A stretch of 64,000 nucleotides of DNA, from positions 11,977,496 to 12,041,495 of the forward strand of contig CM060857.1 in assembly GCA_030737835.1 (NCBI GenBank), given 5' to 3'. This DNA comes from Acorus gramineus. Its lineage: Eukaryota > Streptophyta > Magnoliopsida > Acorales > Acoraceae. Shown in pieces: positions 50,518 through 62,480 of this stretch. Both the position numbers and the translations under genes were made by a program. Numbering within the stretch: position 1 is the stretch's first letter; every line of letters starts with the position of its first letter. Below the pieces are notes generated by a model, which had not been told where the DNA came from, made no database searches, and saw only the letters and a list, made by a program, of their open reading frames with translations.

Positions 50518-50874
50518 CTATGCATCCGAAAAAGAGTGCATACAAACTATAACAGTCTTCGGCAACTCATTCATTATGAAAAACTCTTCGGCACAAACGA
50601 TGCCAAATTCTTCTTGCAGTACTCCACTTCCGCTCCCTCCCTCGGTATCACCGCACAATTTATCTGTTTTCATTGGACCAATCCGTAAAAATTCCATCCA
50701 TCCATCCCAAAATATGCTTCGTATAATAACGTCATCAATATGACAAACGAAAAAGGAAAGAAAAACAAACCTCTTCGCCGTATTTGTCATCGGGGACTCC
50801 GAAGGCGACACCCTGTGCGACATCCGGGTGCGACAACAAAACCGCGTCCACTTCTATCGGCGATATTTTCTCTC
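50518..50874 (-). pseudogene. Fragment of an AAE3-type oxalate-CoA ligase (acyl-activating enzyme)
   Basis: Two exon pieces on the minus strand. 50771-50874 (acceptor TTCGCAG) reads EKISPIEVDAVLLSHPDVAQ then GVAFGVPDDKYGEE, the C-terminal AMP-ligase segment typical of plant AAE3. 50663 downward reads INCAVIPREGAEVEYCKKNL then ASFVPKS, then shifts frame to a degraded VFIMNELPKT-like end. Compared with the family there are small internal deletions and a frameshift. All upstream exons, with the AMP-binding core, are missing. Intact relatives convert oxalate to oxalyl-CoA. This remnant cannot. Confidence 0.75.
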
Positions 50875-50879
50875 CTGCG

Positions 50880-52240
50880 AATCATAACCCCAACCGTCAA
50901 TGCATTCTATCGTTCGGTATAGAGGGTTAGACAGGTCGGATCTACATACAGTGGATCATCCGGGTTGTGGATTTTACTAGTCAGGTTTTTAGCTGTTGAT
51001 GTGTGGAATATAGTTTGTTGACCTAAATTTTAGTCTCTATAAATAAGATTAGAAATATCGCATTTGATCGTGGATTTTATTTCTGATTTTAAAAATGCAT
51101 TATTTTAAACAATTTAACCTCTATATTTATTAAACAATAGAATGTAGAAAAGATATTAAAGTTTGATAATGAAAAGTGGGAAAAAAAATTTATAATTTGA
51201 CATTGTGATTGATTTTTTTTTTTAAAGGTAGAACGTGTTACCATGCACTTCTACAAACTGTGATGGACTGAAGTAAAATATTATTACATATCTGAAACAA
51301 GTTTTAAAATGCCCCTCCGGGCGGGTAGCATCTGACGTCAAAAGTGAATGAAACCCGACTTTCTCATACAGGCACCTAGCGCTTCCATTCGGTAACCTAT
51401 GGTCATCACTATAACAAAGTAGTCCTTCCCCCTCCCAAGGGTCGCCCTCAGTCGCCTCATTACACTTGAAACTCTTCTTTATTCTGTATTAGATACAACT
51501 CAATCTAAAGCTAGAATTATTCTTTAAATAAATAAAGTACGAAGTTGAATAGTAGACTACCCCTTCTTGCCCTTCAATAATGTGATTTCCAACATACAAA
51601 GCTTTTCGTGAGATTGTCGCCATTCCCTGTATTTTCATTCCATGTCGTTTAACGTCCAGAGCTGTAGTTTACCGGGATTTTTGTACTCAATGTAATTTTG
51701 TTTAATAAATTTATGCTTTTGCACTTGAACTCCATATTTATGTATCAGTAGTATATATATATATTTTTGTGTATTTAAAAACCATCAAAAGTATGTTTTT
51801 GAAATGATATTATAGTTTTGATGAATTTTCAAAAATCAGATATCTATACATCATTTCATTTGATTTCACAAATTGAATAATTAGATTTGATCCAAATATT
51901 ACATTTATCATTTCACCAAACCCTAATTAGGTTAGGGTCTATTAATCCGGTCCCCCAACTAAAACATACCAACAATGAAATTTGTTGAACACGGTCCCGT
52001 CACCACCACCACCCACATCCGAAACCAACTATAACCGATCATTACAAGTCATCCAGGTGAACTACAAACAAATCGGGAGTGGCAATAATAATTAGGGCTT
52101 CACCCAAACAGCGGTGTAAAAAATCAATTCCATTTCAAAATTCAAAACTCCCCCTAAAAGCTAACGTCCGTCAAATTTCACCATCAAATCTAACGCTTCT
52201 CTCCCGTCAACACACTCGCCGTTACGGAAACCGTCACATC
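50880..52240. other. Intergenic; right part is the duplicated upstream region of beta-tubulin gene 2
   Basis: No gene recognised between 50880 and 51690, where a GC-richer stretch at 51310-51470 has no coding frame. From about 51695 it aligns with 35440-35950. The ORF 52079-52570 overlaps tubulin exon 1 in another frame and is a shadow. Confidence 0.5.
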
Positions 52241-52243
52241 CGA

Positions 52244-52252
52244 TATAAAAAT
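52244..52252 (+). promoter_or_regulatory. TATA box of beta-tubulin gene 2
   Basis: TATAAAAAT 123 bp before the ATG, in the same context (CACATCCGATATAAAAATA) as gene 1. The leader lacks the 9-bp CGATCCGTC segment found just before the gene 1 ATG. Confidence 0.7.
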
Positions 52253-52374
52253 ATCCTCTCCCCCCTCACATTCCCCCCAGACCCTTCCATTCGACGCTCC
52301 TTCCATTTCTCCAGATCTCCCCCTCTCTCTCTCCACCGTCAGATCCGACCAGTTCACGATCTCCACCGTCCAAG

Positions 52375-54800
52375 ATGCGTGAGATCCTTCACATCCAGGG
52401 CGGCCAGTGCGGGAACCAGATCGGGGCGAAGTTCTGGGAGGTTGTCTGCGCCGAGCACGGCATCGACTCCACCGGGAGGTACAATGGGGACTCCGAACTC
52501 CAGCTTGAGCGGGTCAATGTGTACTACAACGAGGCGAGCTGCGGCCGGTTCGTCCCCCGTGCCGTTCTGATGGATCTCGAGCCCGGGACGATGGACTCCG
52601 TCCGATCTGGTCCGTACGGACAGATATTCAGGCCCGATAACTTCGTTTTCGGACAGTCTGGGGCCGGGAACAACTGGGCCAAGGGTCACTACACGGAGGG
52701 GGCTGAGCTTATTGACTCGGTCCTTGATGTGGTGAGGAAGGAGGCGGAGAACTGTGATTGCTTGCAAGGTGAGGTTTGATTTGTTGTTTTGTTGGGGGTT
52801 TTAGGGTTTGTTTTGGTGGATCTGTGAATAATTGCTTTTGTTTGTGCTTAGAAGTTTTTGATCTGTGATTCTTTGTATGTTATGCGGTTTTGATTCAACG
52901 TATGTGCTTCTGAGGTTAAGTTGCTTTTGTTGTGAGTTTTTTTTTGTTGGTTATTATTTTTGTCTGTTAACTGTCCTTCTAGGGTTTCTGTCTTGCCAGT
53001 GTTTGTGTTGTACATGGTAGATCTGTTAAATTACTGTTGTTTGTGTTAAAGATATTAATGCATATCCTGTACTTGCTGTGCTTGCAATTGGAGATATTAA
53101 TGGTAGATCTGTTAAATTTCTGTTGTTTGTGTTGTACATGGTGACCGTGAATTGCAATCTCTGTTTCTTGATCTATCACTGTGTTAATTTTTTCTTAATA
53201 TTTTTTTATTGTATAATTTTGGCAAGTTCTTAAAATGTGATCGTTGAAATGTCTTATTCATTGGTGCTTGCTGACATGTTGTGACAATCATTTTCTCTAT
53301 TAATTGTTTGTTTGATGGGTGACGCTGGTAACTAGACAGTTTTTTGTGCTGTTTGTAGGTGCTTTTCATCTGCTTTTACAACTAATGATCCTTACAGATT
53401 GTTTTTATTGAGAGTTTCAAAAAACATTTCTTCTAAAAATTGTTTTGTTTATCCATGCATAGATTCAAGTAAGAAATAACAGTTCATTTTCTTCAAGACT
53501 ATCATAATCAAATTTTGGAAGTCTACCTGATTTCTCCTGTGGAACTTTATTTGTTTCTGTGAGAGCAAATGATTTCCTTCAATTCATCTGCAATTCTCTT
53601 CAGTATTAGGTGCAGCTATGTTTGTCTATGATTGTTATGCACATTTTCTGGTAGTGGAAAGAATTTTGACAAGTGAAGATGGTTTTATTATTTGAAATCA
53701 GTCACTTCTATTCTCTTCAATCTTACTGTTCTGTTTTCCTATCTGTTTTATTATTGCTTTACATCAGGTTTTCAAGTATGTCATTCCTTGGGAGGTGGAA
53801 CGGGTTCTGGCATGGGAACTCTGCTAATTTCCAAAATCAGGGAAGAGTATCCCGATCGAATGATGCTGACCTTCTCCGTCTTCCCATCCCCTAAGGTCTC
53901 TGACACCGTTGTAGAGCCCTACAATGCCACCCTCTCCGTCCATCAGTTGGTCGAGAACGCCGATGAGTGCATGGTTCTTGACAATGAAGCTCTCTATGAT
54001 ATCTGCTTCCGCACTCTAAAGCTCACCACTCCAAGCTGTAAGGAAACCAACATTCATCTCTTGATTTGAGATTTCTCAGAATGAAAACACCACTAACACT
54101 CTTGTTCAAATTTTGTCCAGTTGGAGACCTCAACCACCTGATCTCTGCAACCATGAGCGGCGTCACTTGCTGCCTCCGCTTCCCTGGACAGCTCAACTCC
54201 GACCTTCGCAAGTTGGCAGTCAATCTCATCCCCTTCCCCCGCCTCCACTTCTTCATGGTCGGCTTCGCCCCCTTGACCTCCCGTGGATCCCAGCAGTACC
54301 GCGCCCTCACTGTCCCCGAGCTTACCCAGCAAATGTGGGACGCCAAAAACATGATGTGCGCTGCTGACCCCCGCCATGGCCGCTATCTGACTGCCTCTGC
54401 CATGTTCCGTGGCAAGATGAGCACCAAGGAGGTCGACGAGCAGATGATCAATGTCCAGAACAAGAACTCGTCCTACTTCGTGGAGTGGATCCCCAACAAT
54501 GTGAAGTCCACCGTCTGTGACATCCCACCGACAGGGCTGAAGATGGCATCCACCTTCATCGGAAACTCAACCTCGATCCAAGAGATGTTCAGGAGGGTGT
54601 CAGAGCAGTTCACCGCCATGTTCAGGAGGAAGGCCTTCTTGCATTGGTACACCGGGGAGGGGATGGACGAGATGGAGTTCACTGAGGCTGAAAGCAACAT
54701 GAATGACTTGGTCTCGGAGTACCAGCAGTACCAGGATGCAACTGCAGATGACGAGGGTGAGTACGAGGAGGAAGAGGAAGAGGATGTCCAGGAGGCCTGA
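52375..54800 (+). CDS. TUBB: Beta-tubulin, gene 2
   Basis: Three exons: 52375-52768, 53768-54037, 54121-54800; 447 residues with MREI start, GGGTGSG nucleotide loop and [11 protein letters not shown] tail. It differs from gene 1 at residues 76 (Val) and 444 (Val). Intron 1 is 999 bp and clearly diverged from gene 1, with large indels, whereas the 83-bp intron 2 is identical. Both genes keep complete frames, splice sites and TATA-containing promoters, so both look expressed. Whether they differ in tissue use cannot be read from the sequence. Confidence 0.97.
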
Positions 54801-55280
54801 GTGGTGTTAATCTGCTTGGAAAGAAGAGATTAAGTTTCCATTTGTTACTTTGGTCTGTTGTGGAGTTTTGGTTGCCTTTATGCTTTAGGTGATGATGATG
54901 ATGGCTTTTGTTGCAATATCCAATTGCTTTTGCTTTTACTGTGCATTTGTCCCTAATATCTAGCTGAAGGTTTTACTAGTTGGACATTGTTCAAGTCATC
55001 TTAAATGATTTTGTTCAAATGTGTGTTGGTGGATTACATTGACTTCTGTTTTGGATTCCTTGGATGTTGTTTGATGCTAAATACTTGCAGAATTCATTTG
55101 TTCTAAGAGTAATGGTTGATTAAAAGCTTATGTTGTCTTTTCGTCCCCAATGCATCAAAATGAACAAATATTCAATGACAAATTCTCTGCCTTGTATTGA
55201 AGAATAGCAAAATAAAGGCTACAGAGTAACTGTTTTATTGACAAACAATCAGTACACTGAACAGAACAAGACTGGACTTT

Positions 55281-58200
55281 TCACTTGTTGAGTGACTCCC
55301 AAAGCACACCTAGATCAACATTACCTCCTGATAGAACAATTGCAATGTTTCTGCAGTCCTTCCAGGCTGGATTGTTCTGGAATTCCTTGGACAGAACGGC
55401 AGCCAGACCGATGGCCCCGCTGGGCTCCACGGCCACTTTCAGAATCTCATAACACATTCTCATGGCATCAATTATTTCATGATCATCCACAGTGAGAACC
55501 TCATCCACCAAGTCCCTGACTACTGGCCTGAACAAAGAAAGTAGCGCATTTTAAGACCAATAATTGGATCAGAAGCAATTTATTAATCAACAAAATTAGT
55601 ATACTGTACTATTGTTTGACATTTATTTAGGAGAAGTATCTTGTGGAATGGGGAGAGCAATAATGTCAATATATAACAGTTGGAGATACTCAGATACAGA
55701 GAATGACAAGGATTTTAGGTGTCATAGCAGGGAACAGTGGTTGCACAAAGGGGTTCACAAACTTCCCTATAGAATCTTCTTTTCATTAACTTCTAATATC
55801 TCCTGAAAGAAAGTTCATGAATATCTACGTATCTTGGTGACCACAAAGGTATCTCATTTTCTTTCATCTAACGTCTAATCACATTTTGTTATCATTAGGC
55901 ACCTTTTAGTTGTTCTTCATATAAAACTGATCCTACAGACACATCCAGTTTAATTATATAGCCTAAATTGCTCTGAAGTTTAAGAAAAGAAAAACCTTAT
56001 AAGGTGCACCTATTGGTCCTGAATTTTAAAAATGTAAATCAATGGACTGAACATTGTTACTTTTCAAGAAACAGATGAAACATTGCTCACAATGCAGGAC
56101 TAATTAACAGACATGTAAACACTAAATATATGCATTTATATGTAGCTAAACAGAATTTACAGAATATTAAAGGAACCCTTAATCATGGTGTTGTTATTAC
56201 CTCAAATCATGTTAAAAATATGATAGAATGATAGATCTCAGGTGGTTGCCAATATATCGATAAGCACACAAGTTGTGTTCATTTTGTGCTTCTCATGTTC
56301 TACAAGAAATCAATATAGGCAATCTTTTTCCCCATAAGTTATCAATCATGAACTAACAATTAAACAGTAGCAGTTCATGCATATTTTCAAAGAAAAGATG
56401 GTTTATATTATCCATTTTGCCCGCATATAGAAAAACTTTTCATTTTCCATCCCAGAAACTACTCAAACAAGCCACATTACCAAGTCAGATCTCCAAGAAA
56501 AGCTCTAAGCCCATCAGCAACAGTGTTGGTCTGAGGAAGTTTTATAATCCTTCCTGCAGCCTTGGACTGAGCAGCATCATCAGCTCCCTTTGGCTCAGCA
56601 GCCAGTACTCGAATTGCAGGGTTGATGGCTTTAGCAGCCAAAGTGACACCCGAAATCAAACCGCCACCTAAAATGTTCAATCAGAAAAATAAAGCAGGCC
56701 AAATCAAACCTTAAAATAAAGGAAACTGATTCTGAATAAATAGTTATGGCCTACGACAATGGTACATTACCACTGATTGGGACGATAATGGTATCGATTT
56801 CTGGGACTTGATCCAGCAACTCCAGTGCAATTGTACCCTGCCCACTGCAATATTATTAGAGTATCTCTTCAATATTATTCCTGAAATTTGAATAAAATGC
56901 ACATACAAAATATATCTAGTGACCATCAAATTAATTTCTCATAGCTACAAAAATGACTGTTCTTTCTAAACTTTTCTCTCAACGATATGAAGTCATAAGG
57001 TTTCTGTACCAAAAACAGCACCACATGAGTCCATGGCACTGCAAATATCGGCTGATAAAGTTAGGAAATTATTGAATACCTACAGATGAAAAAAAATTTC
57101 TTCTGGGGAGAGGTCCCATCCTGATGAATGTACATGATATTAAATAAGTCAAAACATAGAAGAACACCTCATAATGTGCTTATCGTTGAAAGGATGAATC
57201 AAAACTGCTCCAGTTTCTGCCTGTAATTCATTAGCAATGCTCTCTCTCGACTGCATTGTGGCTTCACTCCAGACAACCTGGCCTCCATAGCGCTTGACAT
57301 TCTCAACCTTACATTTTGGAGCATTTTTTGGTATAACGATGTAAGCTGGGATTCCACGTAAACTTGCAGCAAGAGACACCGCAGCAGCGTGGTTACCACT
57401 AAATGGAACGTATACCATTAGATTTAACATCTTAAACGAAAATAAATGAGTAAAGCATAATGACAGTTGACACATTGGAACATTCCATATGGAGAGTAGA
57501 GAGCATACCTGCTGTGTGTCACAACCCCTTTTGCAGCTTGATCATCGCCAAGCGAAAATACGGCATTAGAAGCACCTCTGAATTTGAAAGCTCCACTGGA
57601 AAACAATGAATAACGTATCAGAATGGTCTGGAGTTCCATAGTGCTGAAATTGAGAAAACGCCCATGACCTCTAAGAACTCATTAAGACTGTGTTTATGCA
57701 TCATGGATGGAAAATGAAAAAAAAAAAAGTGAAGGAATTTGAGTAAAAGAAAAGTGATGGAAATTGAAATAATTTATCTTGGACCAGCTTTTCTATTGTT
57801 TGAGCATATGATGGAAATTGATAGCTTATGATTCAATCACTTTCCCTTGCATTCACTCCTACAGGGAGGTGACAAATTCACCCCTATCTTCTCATAATAC
57901 AAGAGGTAAACAAAAAATAAAGGAAAGCGCTCTTTCTCTCTATCTCTCTCGTTTAGTACAGACACTATTTCTTTTAGTGGTCAAAAGGAAAATTTTACTT
58001 TTTCCTCATTTTTCTTCACAATCGTGCATGCACAAATGCATCCTGAATGTAGAAAATTTATCATCGCCCAACCTATAAATGATAGAATAGGACATCTTTC
58101 AAATATGATTAGGATCTCACCCTTTCTGAAAGCATTCACACTTAAAATACAACTTCCTGCCTGAAATCAGATTTAGAGATTCAGATGTCAATACTGGAGT

Positions 58201-58299
58201 TCTGTGAACATATGGGCTGATGCGAAGCTGCGCTTCCTTTATTGTTTGAATATCAGAAGCATAGTTTTCACATTGTGACTGGTTCTTCTGCGCATCCAT
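55281..58299 (-). CDS. SR: Serine racemase (PLP fold-type II)
   Basis: Six coding exons (minus strand): 58121-58299, 57509-57595, 57168-57398, 56771-56844, 56481-56667, 55281-55527; 334 residues, matching plant serine racemase. It interconverts L- and D-serine and can dehydrate serine to pyruvate, using pyridoxal phosphate. Motifs: GGAFKFRGASNAV with the PLP lysine, SSGNHAAA with the catalytic serine, the glycine loop PISGGGLISG that holds the PLP phosphate, AAEPKGADDA near the metal site, and VLSGGNVDLG. The start MDAQKNQSQC agrees with relatives. A leader intron (58302-58865) ends 2 nt before this ATG. Splicing it fuses an in-frame upstream ATG (58953), adding 30 residues with a hydrophobic core, so a longer form is possible. 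The neighbour is beta-tubulin gene 2, convergent, about 480 bp apart. Confidence 0.93.
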
Positions 58300-58301
58300 C
58301 T

Positions 58302-58865
58302 CTGAAACCAAGAAACACTGAAAGTGAATCAGCACCAAAGCATATTTTTTTTTTAAAAAGAAATTCAGAACACACTCTATTTGAAGCAGTACACTATTAG
58401 TCTGATCTTCTAGAGATCAAACCCAATATTCAAATTTAAAATTGTACAATATACACTATGAACAAAACAATATATGAACATGTTTAGGGAGTTGACAGTG
58501 CTAGCATAGTAGCAGTGAGAGTGAAATGTAATTGTAGATAAGCTGTTCTTAATCACTGGATTGAGGTTCCAGTAAATCGGAAAAGAAAGCACTGTCTTTT
58601 GTGAATTATAAAAATAAAAAAAGCATCTTTAGATGAATCAAAAGAAACCCATATGTGCAAACAAGTGTGAGACCCAACAACACCCGTGACACAGATTTTG
58701 TGGTTCTTCATTTTTACATCCCAAAATGGAATTCTACTTCCCGCGATTGGTATTCCAACAACAAAAAAAATCATTTAAAGAAGAATGAGTACTCATCCGA
58801 AATCGAAAAAAATAGAATTAAAAGATGGAAAATCAGACATTTAACAGGGTTTCTCGAGGACTCAC
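58302..58865 (-). other. Leader intron of serine racemase
   Basis: Strong donor CCG|GTGAGTCC at 58866/58865 and acceptor GGTTTCAG at 58302, with the main ATG 2 nt after the acceptor. The 5' leader exon probably extends from 58866 to about 59070. Confidence 0.6.
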
Positions 58866-59162
58866 CGGCTAAGTTTTGTGGGTCTTGGGGGATGAAGAAG
58901 AAACAGTGCAAGAAGGCGAGGAACATCAAGGTCTTGCTTGGTCCGAGTTGCATGGGCTTTCGATTCAAGAACCGCAGTTTGGGGAGCAATGTCGGGGGAA
59001 TTGTTTGGCCTCAAACCAGGCAAACAGGAGCCCAGCCCAATCACAATTCCCACGTGGAGTGGGATTAGATACAATCAATGCTAGATCAGTGAATGCCAGT
59101 CCTCTGTGATATGATTGATTGACTGTGTTTTTTGTTTTTTTTTTAAGAAAATGTACATCTTA

Positions 59163-59490
59163 CGGCTTGATTGTCGATCCGGTCAGTTCAATCAGTATTG
59201 AATTAGACAACATAAAAATTAAACTACACCATCTATAAATCGAACTAACAACATAAAAATTAAACTACACCACCTATAAATCGAACTAAATAACCAATTG
59301 TTGGGTATATATTTCACTCTTTTATTAGATCCAACAAGCTATTGAAGAAAATATGAATTCTTAAGTATCATCAGTATCTAATAGGAAAGTAAAATAAATA
59401 CTCAACAATTGATTGTGGAGTTCGATTTATAAATGATGCAGTTCGATTTTTACGTCGTCTAATTCGGTACTGACCGAACTACAAGTCTAA
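59163..59490. mobile_element. MITE-like inverted-repeat element
   Basis: The left part holds GATCCGGTCAGTTCAATCAG then GTATTGAATTAGAC, and the right part GTCTAATTCGGTACTGACCG, in inverted relation. The left arm contains a 38-bp direct repeat of AACATAAAAATTAAACTACA type (about 59211 and 59250). The exact ends are unsure. Confidence 0.5.
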
Positions 59491-59499
59491 AGGGACAAA

Positions 59500-61430
59500 G
59501 GGTGGTGACAAGAAGAGAGAAAAGAAATTAAAAGAAGAAAAAATACAAAGACAACAGGCGTTGAAACAAAAGTGAAGTGAAGAGGTAACAATACATTAGA
59601 CAGATTATCTAATGTCTAAATATATATTGACTGGTTTCTAATATATATTATTAAAAAGAAAATATTGGATTTAATTCATTACCAAAATGCAGATGACATA
59701 TCTTTTTGTTTTTTAAAAATAATAAACATCATTAAATGAAATATATATTTTGATGAAAAGTGTATATCGCTTTATTTTGAATTGAATGAACTTCTTCTTT
59801 AATAAATATAAAAAAAATTAATAAGGAACATATCTTGTTTAACTATGTATATATTTTACTGGATTTCTAACAATGTATATGATATTATATTTTAGGTTGT
59901 AAAAAAAAAATGAATGGAACATTGCTCATGTTACGATATCATATATTTTAACATGTGAGGGGATACGTATGAATAATAAGACACTAACATCAATTATTGG
60001 GTTTAATGGATTACAGGGTGTGTGGTCTCCTTGTATGTGAGGATAATATTAGAGATAACCCTACGTAACTGTATGTTTCATAAAAATAAAATATATATTA
60101 TAAATTGATGATGTTAATAAATTAAATTATATATTTTTTATATTTATGAAACATACGTGAAATCACCTAACATAATATATATTATATTCTATTGTGAAAT
60201 ACATTAAAGAATCACATAGGTGAAGATCTAGAATGAGCCATTCAAGATACCCCTTGTTCGATGTAGTGGAGATGATCAGATGAATTTCTTCTAGATGATT
60301 CAGTGCTTCACAAGAGATGAAAAATCAAAGAAGATATTTGAACTCCTCACTTGTTTTCACAATCTCATGAAGAACCTAAGTACCATATTTTATTTTGAAG
60401 TGTGTTCTTTTTTTGTATGCAATTGAGAGATGATGTTCAGATTTAGATGAGCCTTCTATCTAAGAAGGAAGGAATCATATGAGAGGTTATGCCACGCATG
60501 ATTTTCTCAATGGATGGAATAATTTCTAAACCGTCGCATTACATTTCCTTTTCAAATGGGCTAGGTCGGGTCAGCCCATCATGGGTGCCGGCCCGTTTAA
60601 GCTAACATACATAAATAATAAATATTCCATATATTTTTTATAAAATGTGTTTTTTGTTAGCAAAACTGGATTTATATGCAGACTGCTTGGAACAACATTC
60701 AAAATTTAATTTATAAAGGTCACTTATTGGAATGGAGTGTTGATACACGTGAGAAGTACATATCAAGCTATCAACTAATTGATATTTTAAGTAATTAATT
60801 ATTTAAAGTAAAAAAAAAAAGGCATAATCATTCGTGTAATCTCATTTTTTCTAATATAGTATATGAACATTTTTTTTTTTATAGAAAATGTGCATCCAAT
60901 TATTTTAAATCCGTAGTTTTGTTTTTTAGTAAATAAAAATTACTTATAGTTTATTAAATAATATATGCCCTGAAACACGAAAGAGAGAACACCAATGACT
61001 GTCTGTAATTATTTAATTATTTTAAACAAGCATGTTTTCGTAAGGTGTCCCTGGATTAGGTGGCAATCACTCAAGTTAAAGCATATAGGTTAAAGTCCAT
61101 TCAAGGGCACGCGAGGAACTTTTTTATGCCAAGAATAAAAGGAAAAATACAATTTCATCACCTACAAAAGTCGATTAAGACTATTAACTACCATATTTTA
61201 TGTGTGTTTTTTGTCATCATCATCCCGTGCTTCTTCTTTTGCCTGTTTGTGGACTCAAAAGGCAGGTATCGTTACTTTTGTTTAACTCGTTTTCATGACA
61301 TCATTTAAGGTACTTATTTTATTTTTTGAAAAAGTTAGGTGTTTACCATCTGATTTTATTGTTAGATTCGAATTACAAATTTTTAATGGAGAAAGAACAA
61401 ATTTCAAGTATCATCTAAGGTACTTTGATA
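59500..61430. other. Intergenic stretch specific to duplication copy 2
   Basis: No gene. Text near 59990-60065 (ATTGGGTTTAATGGATTACA, GATAACCCTA) resembles 41058-41155 in copy 1, so parts may be shared, but most has no partner in the window. Confidence 0.4.
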
Positions 61431-62480
61431 ACAATATATATATATGGGTATAATATGAAATTCATCAAAATAGTTATTGTGACGTGAATCATGCGTATCA
61501 AGACCTAAATTACAACTAGATATTTGAAATCACATCTTTATAATATCTAATTCAATGAGTGTTACAAATATATCATTCAAAAGTTTATGTCAGATTTTAT
61601 ATCAGAAAATGCACAATTCATTCCAGAATCTCTGCTTTCAACTGTGGTTTCCAGGTTCCTTTTCACGCGCTAATTAAATTCACCCTAGTAGTTGTTTTAC
61701 TATAGATTTCATTTTATCTTTGGCACTGTAATTTTTCTTCTTCTGATTTCAGTGAAAAGTATGAATTTCTCAACAAGCAGAGTGGAGAAGGTTTTGGTAA
61801 ATTTTTTTGGGAAATAACAATATTGCAAGGCAAATTTAATGAAATGAATACTTAATAAAAATATTTTAAAGAAAATGATACACTCATTGTTTGAGGTCAC
61901 TTGTGAGATTTCTTTTGTATTGTATGTCTGTACAAGTCTATATGACCTCCAAATAGTTACATGTGACACAAAAAAAATTTAGACCAAATTATGGGATGAG
62001 TGCATAATTTTATTTATTTATTCATTTTTTAATGAAATGCAACTCCAACGTTGGAATAAAAAACGTAGTTGCACTCGCACTAACAAGACAAAAGCGTAAT
62101 CTTAATTCTTACTTTTGGGCAAAACATAAAGGTGTCCATTATTCAGGTCCCATGAATTGCTCACCCATCACACATATTAATTACCTATTGTTTTATGATA
62201 CCTGATATCCCACGACTCCCATAACAAATCAACAAAGGTATCACCAACAGCCAACTCCTCTGCTTCCTTTTCCATCAACCTTAGCTTCTTTGAGTTTGTC
62301 TTTACTTGCAGTGAGCTATGTCCACACTATCATGCATTAACATCAAGGGTTAAAATATCTGAGTATTCATATAAATTCTTATAAACTTGGGGGAGAGACA
62401 TGCATGATCTTGCAAGCATAAAAAATATCTAATAGATCCTTGTCATTAACCATTATTAACTCATCTATGGTTAATATTAA
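61431..62480. other. Right part of segmental-duplication copy 2
   Basis: Aligns with 41160-42265 and, without interruption, with 50186-50345. This is the uninterrupted state of the site that holds the transposon block in copy 1. Confidence 0.6.

Noticed and set aside
53692-53767. ORF extending 5' of tubulin gene 2 exon 2
   Set aside because: The upstream part is intron 1 ending in CATCAG. Only the segment from 53768 matches beta-tubulin.
58655-59109. Plus-strand ORFs over the serine racemase leader
   Set aside because: They overlap the leader exon and intron on the opposite strand without domain evidence.
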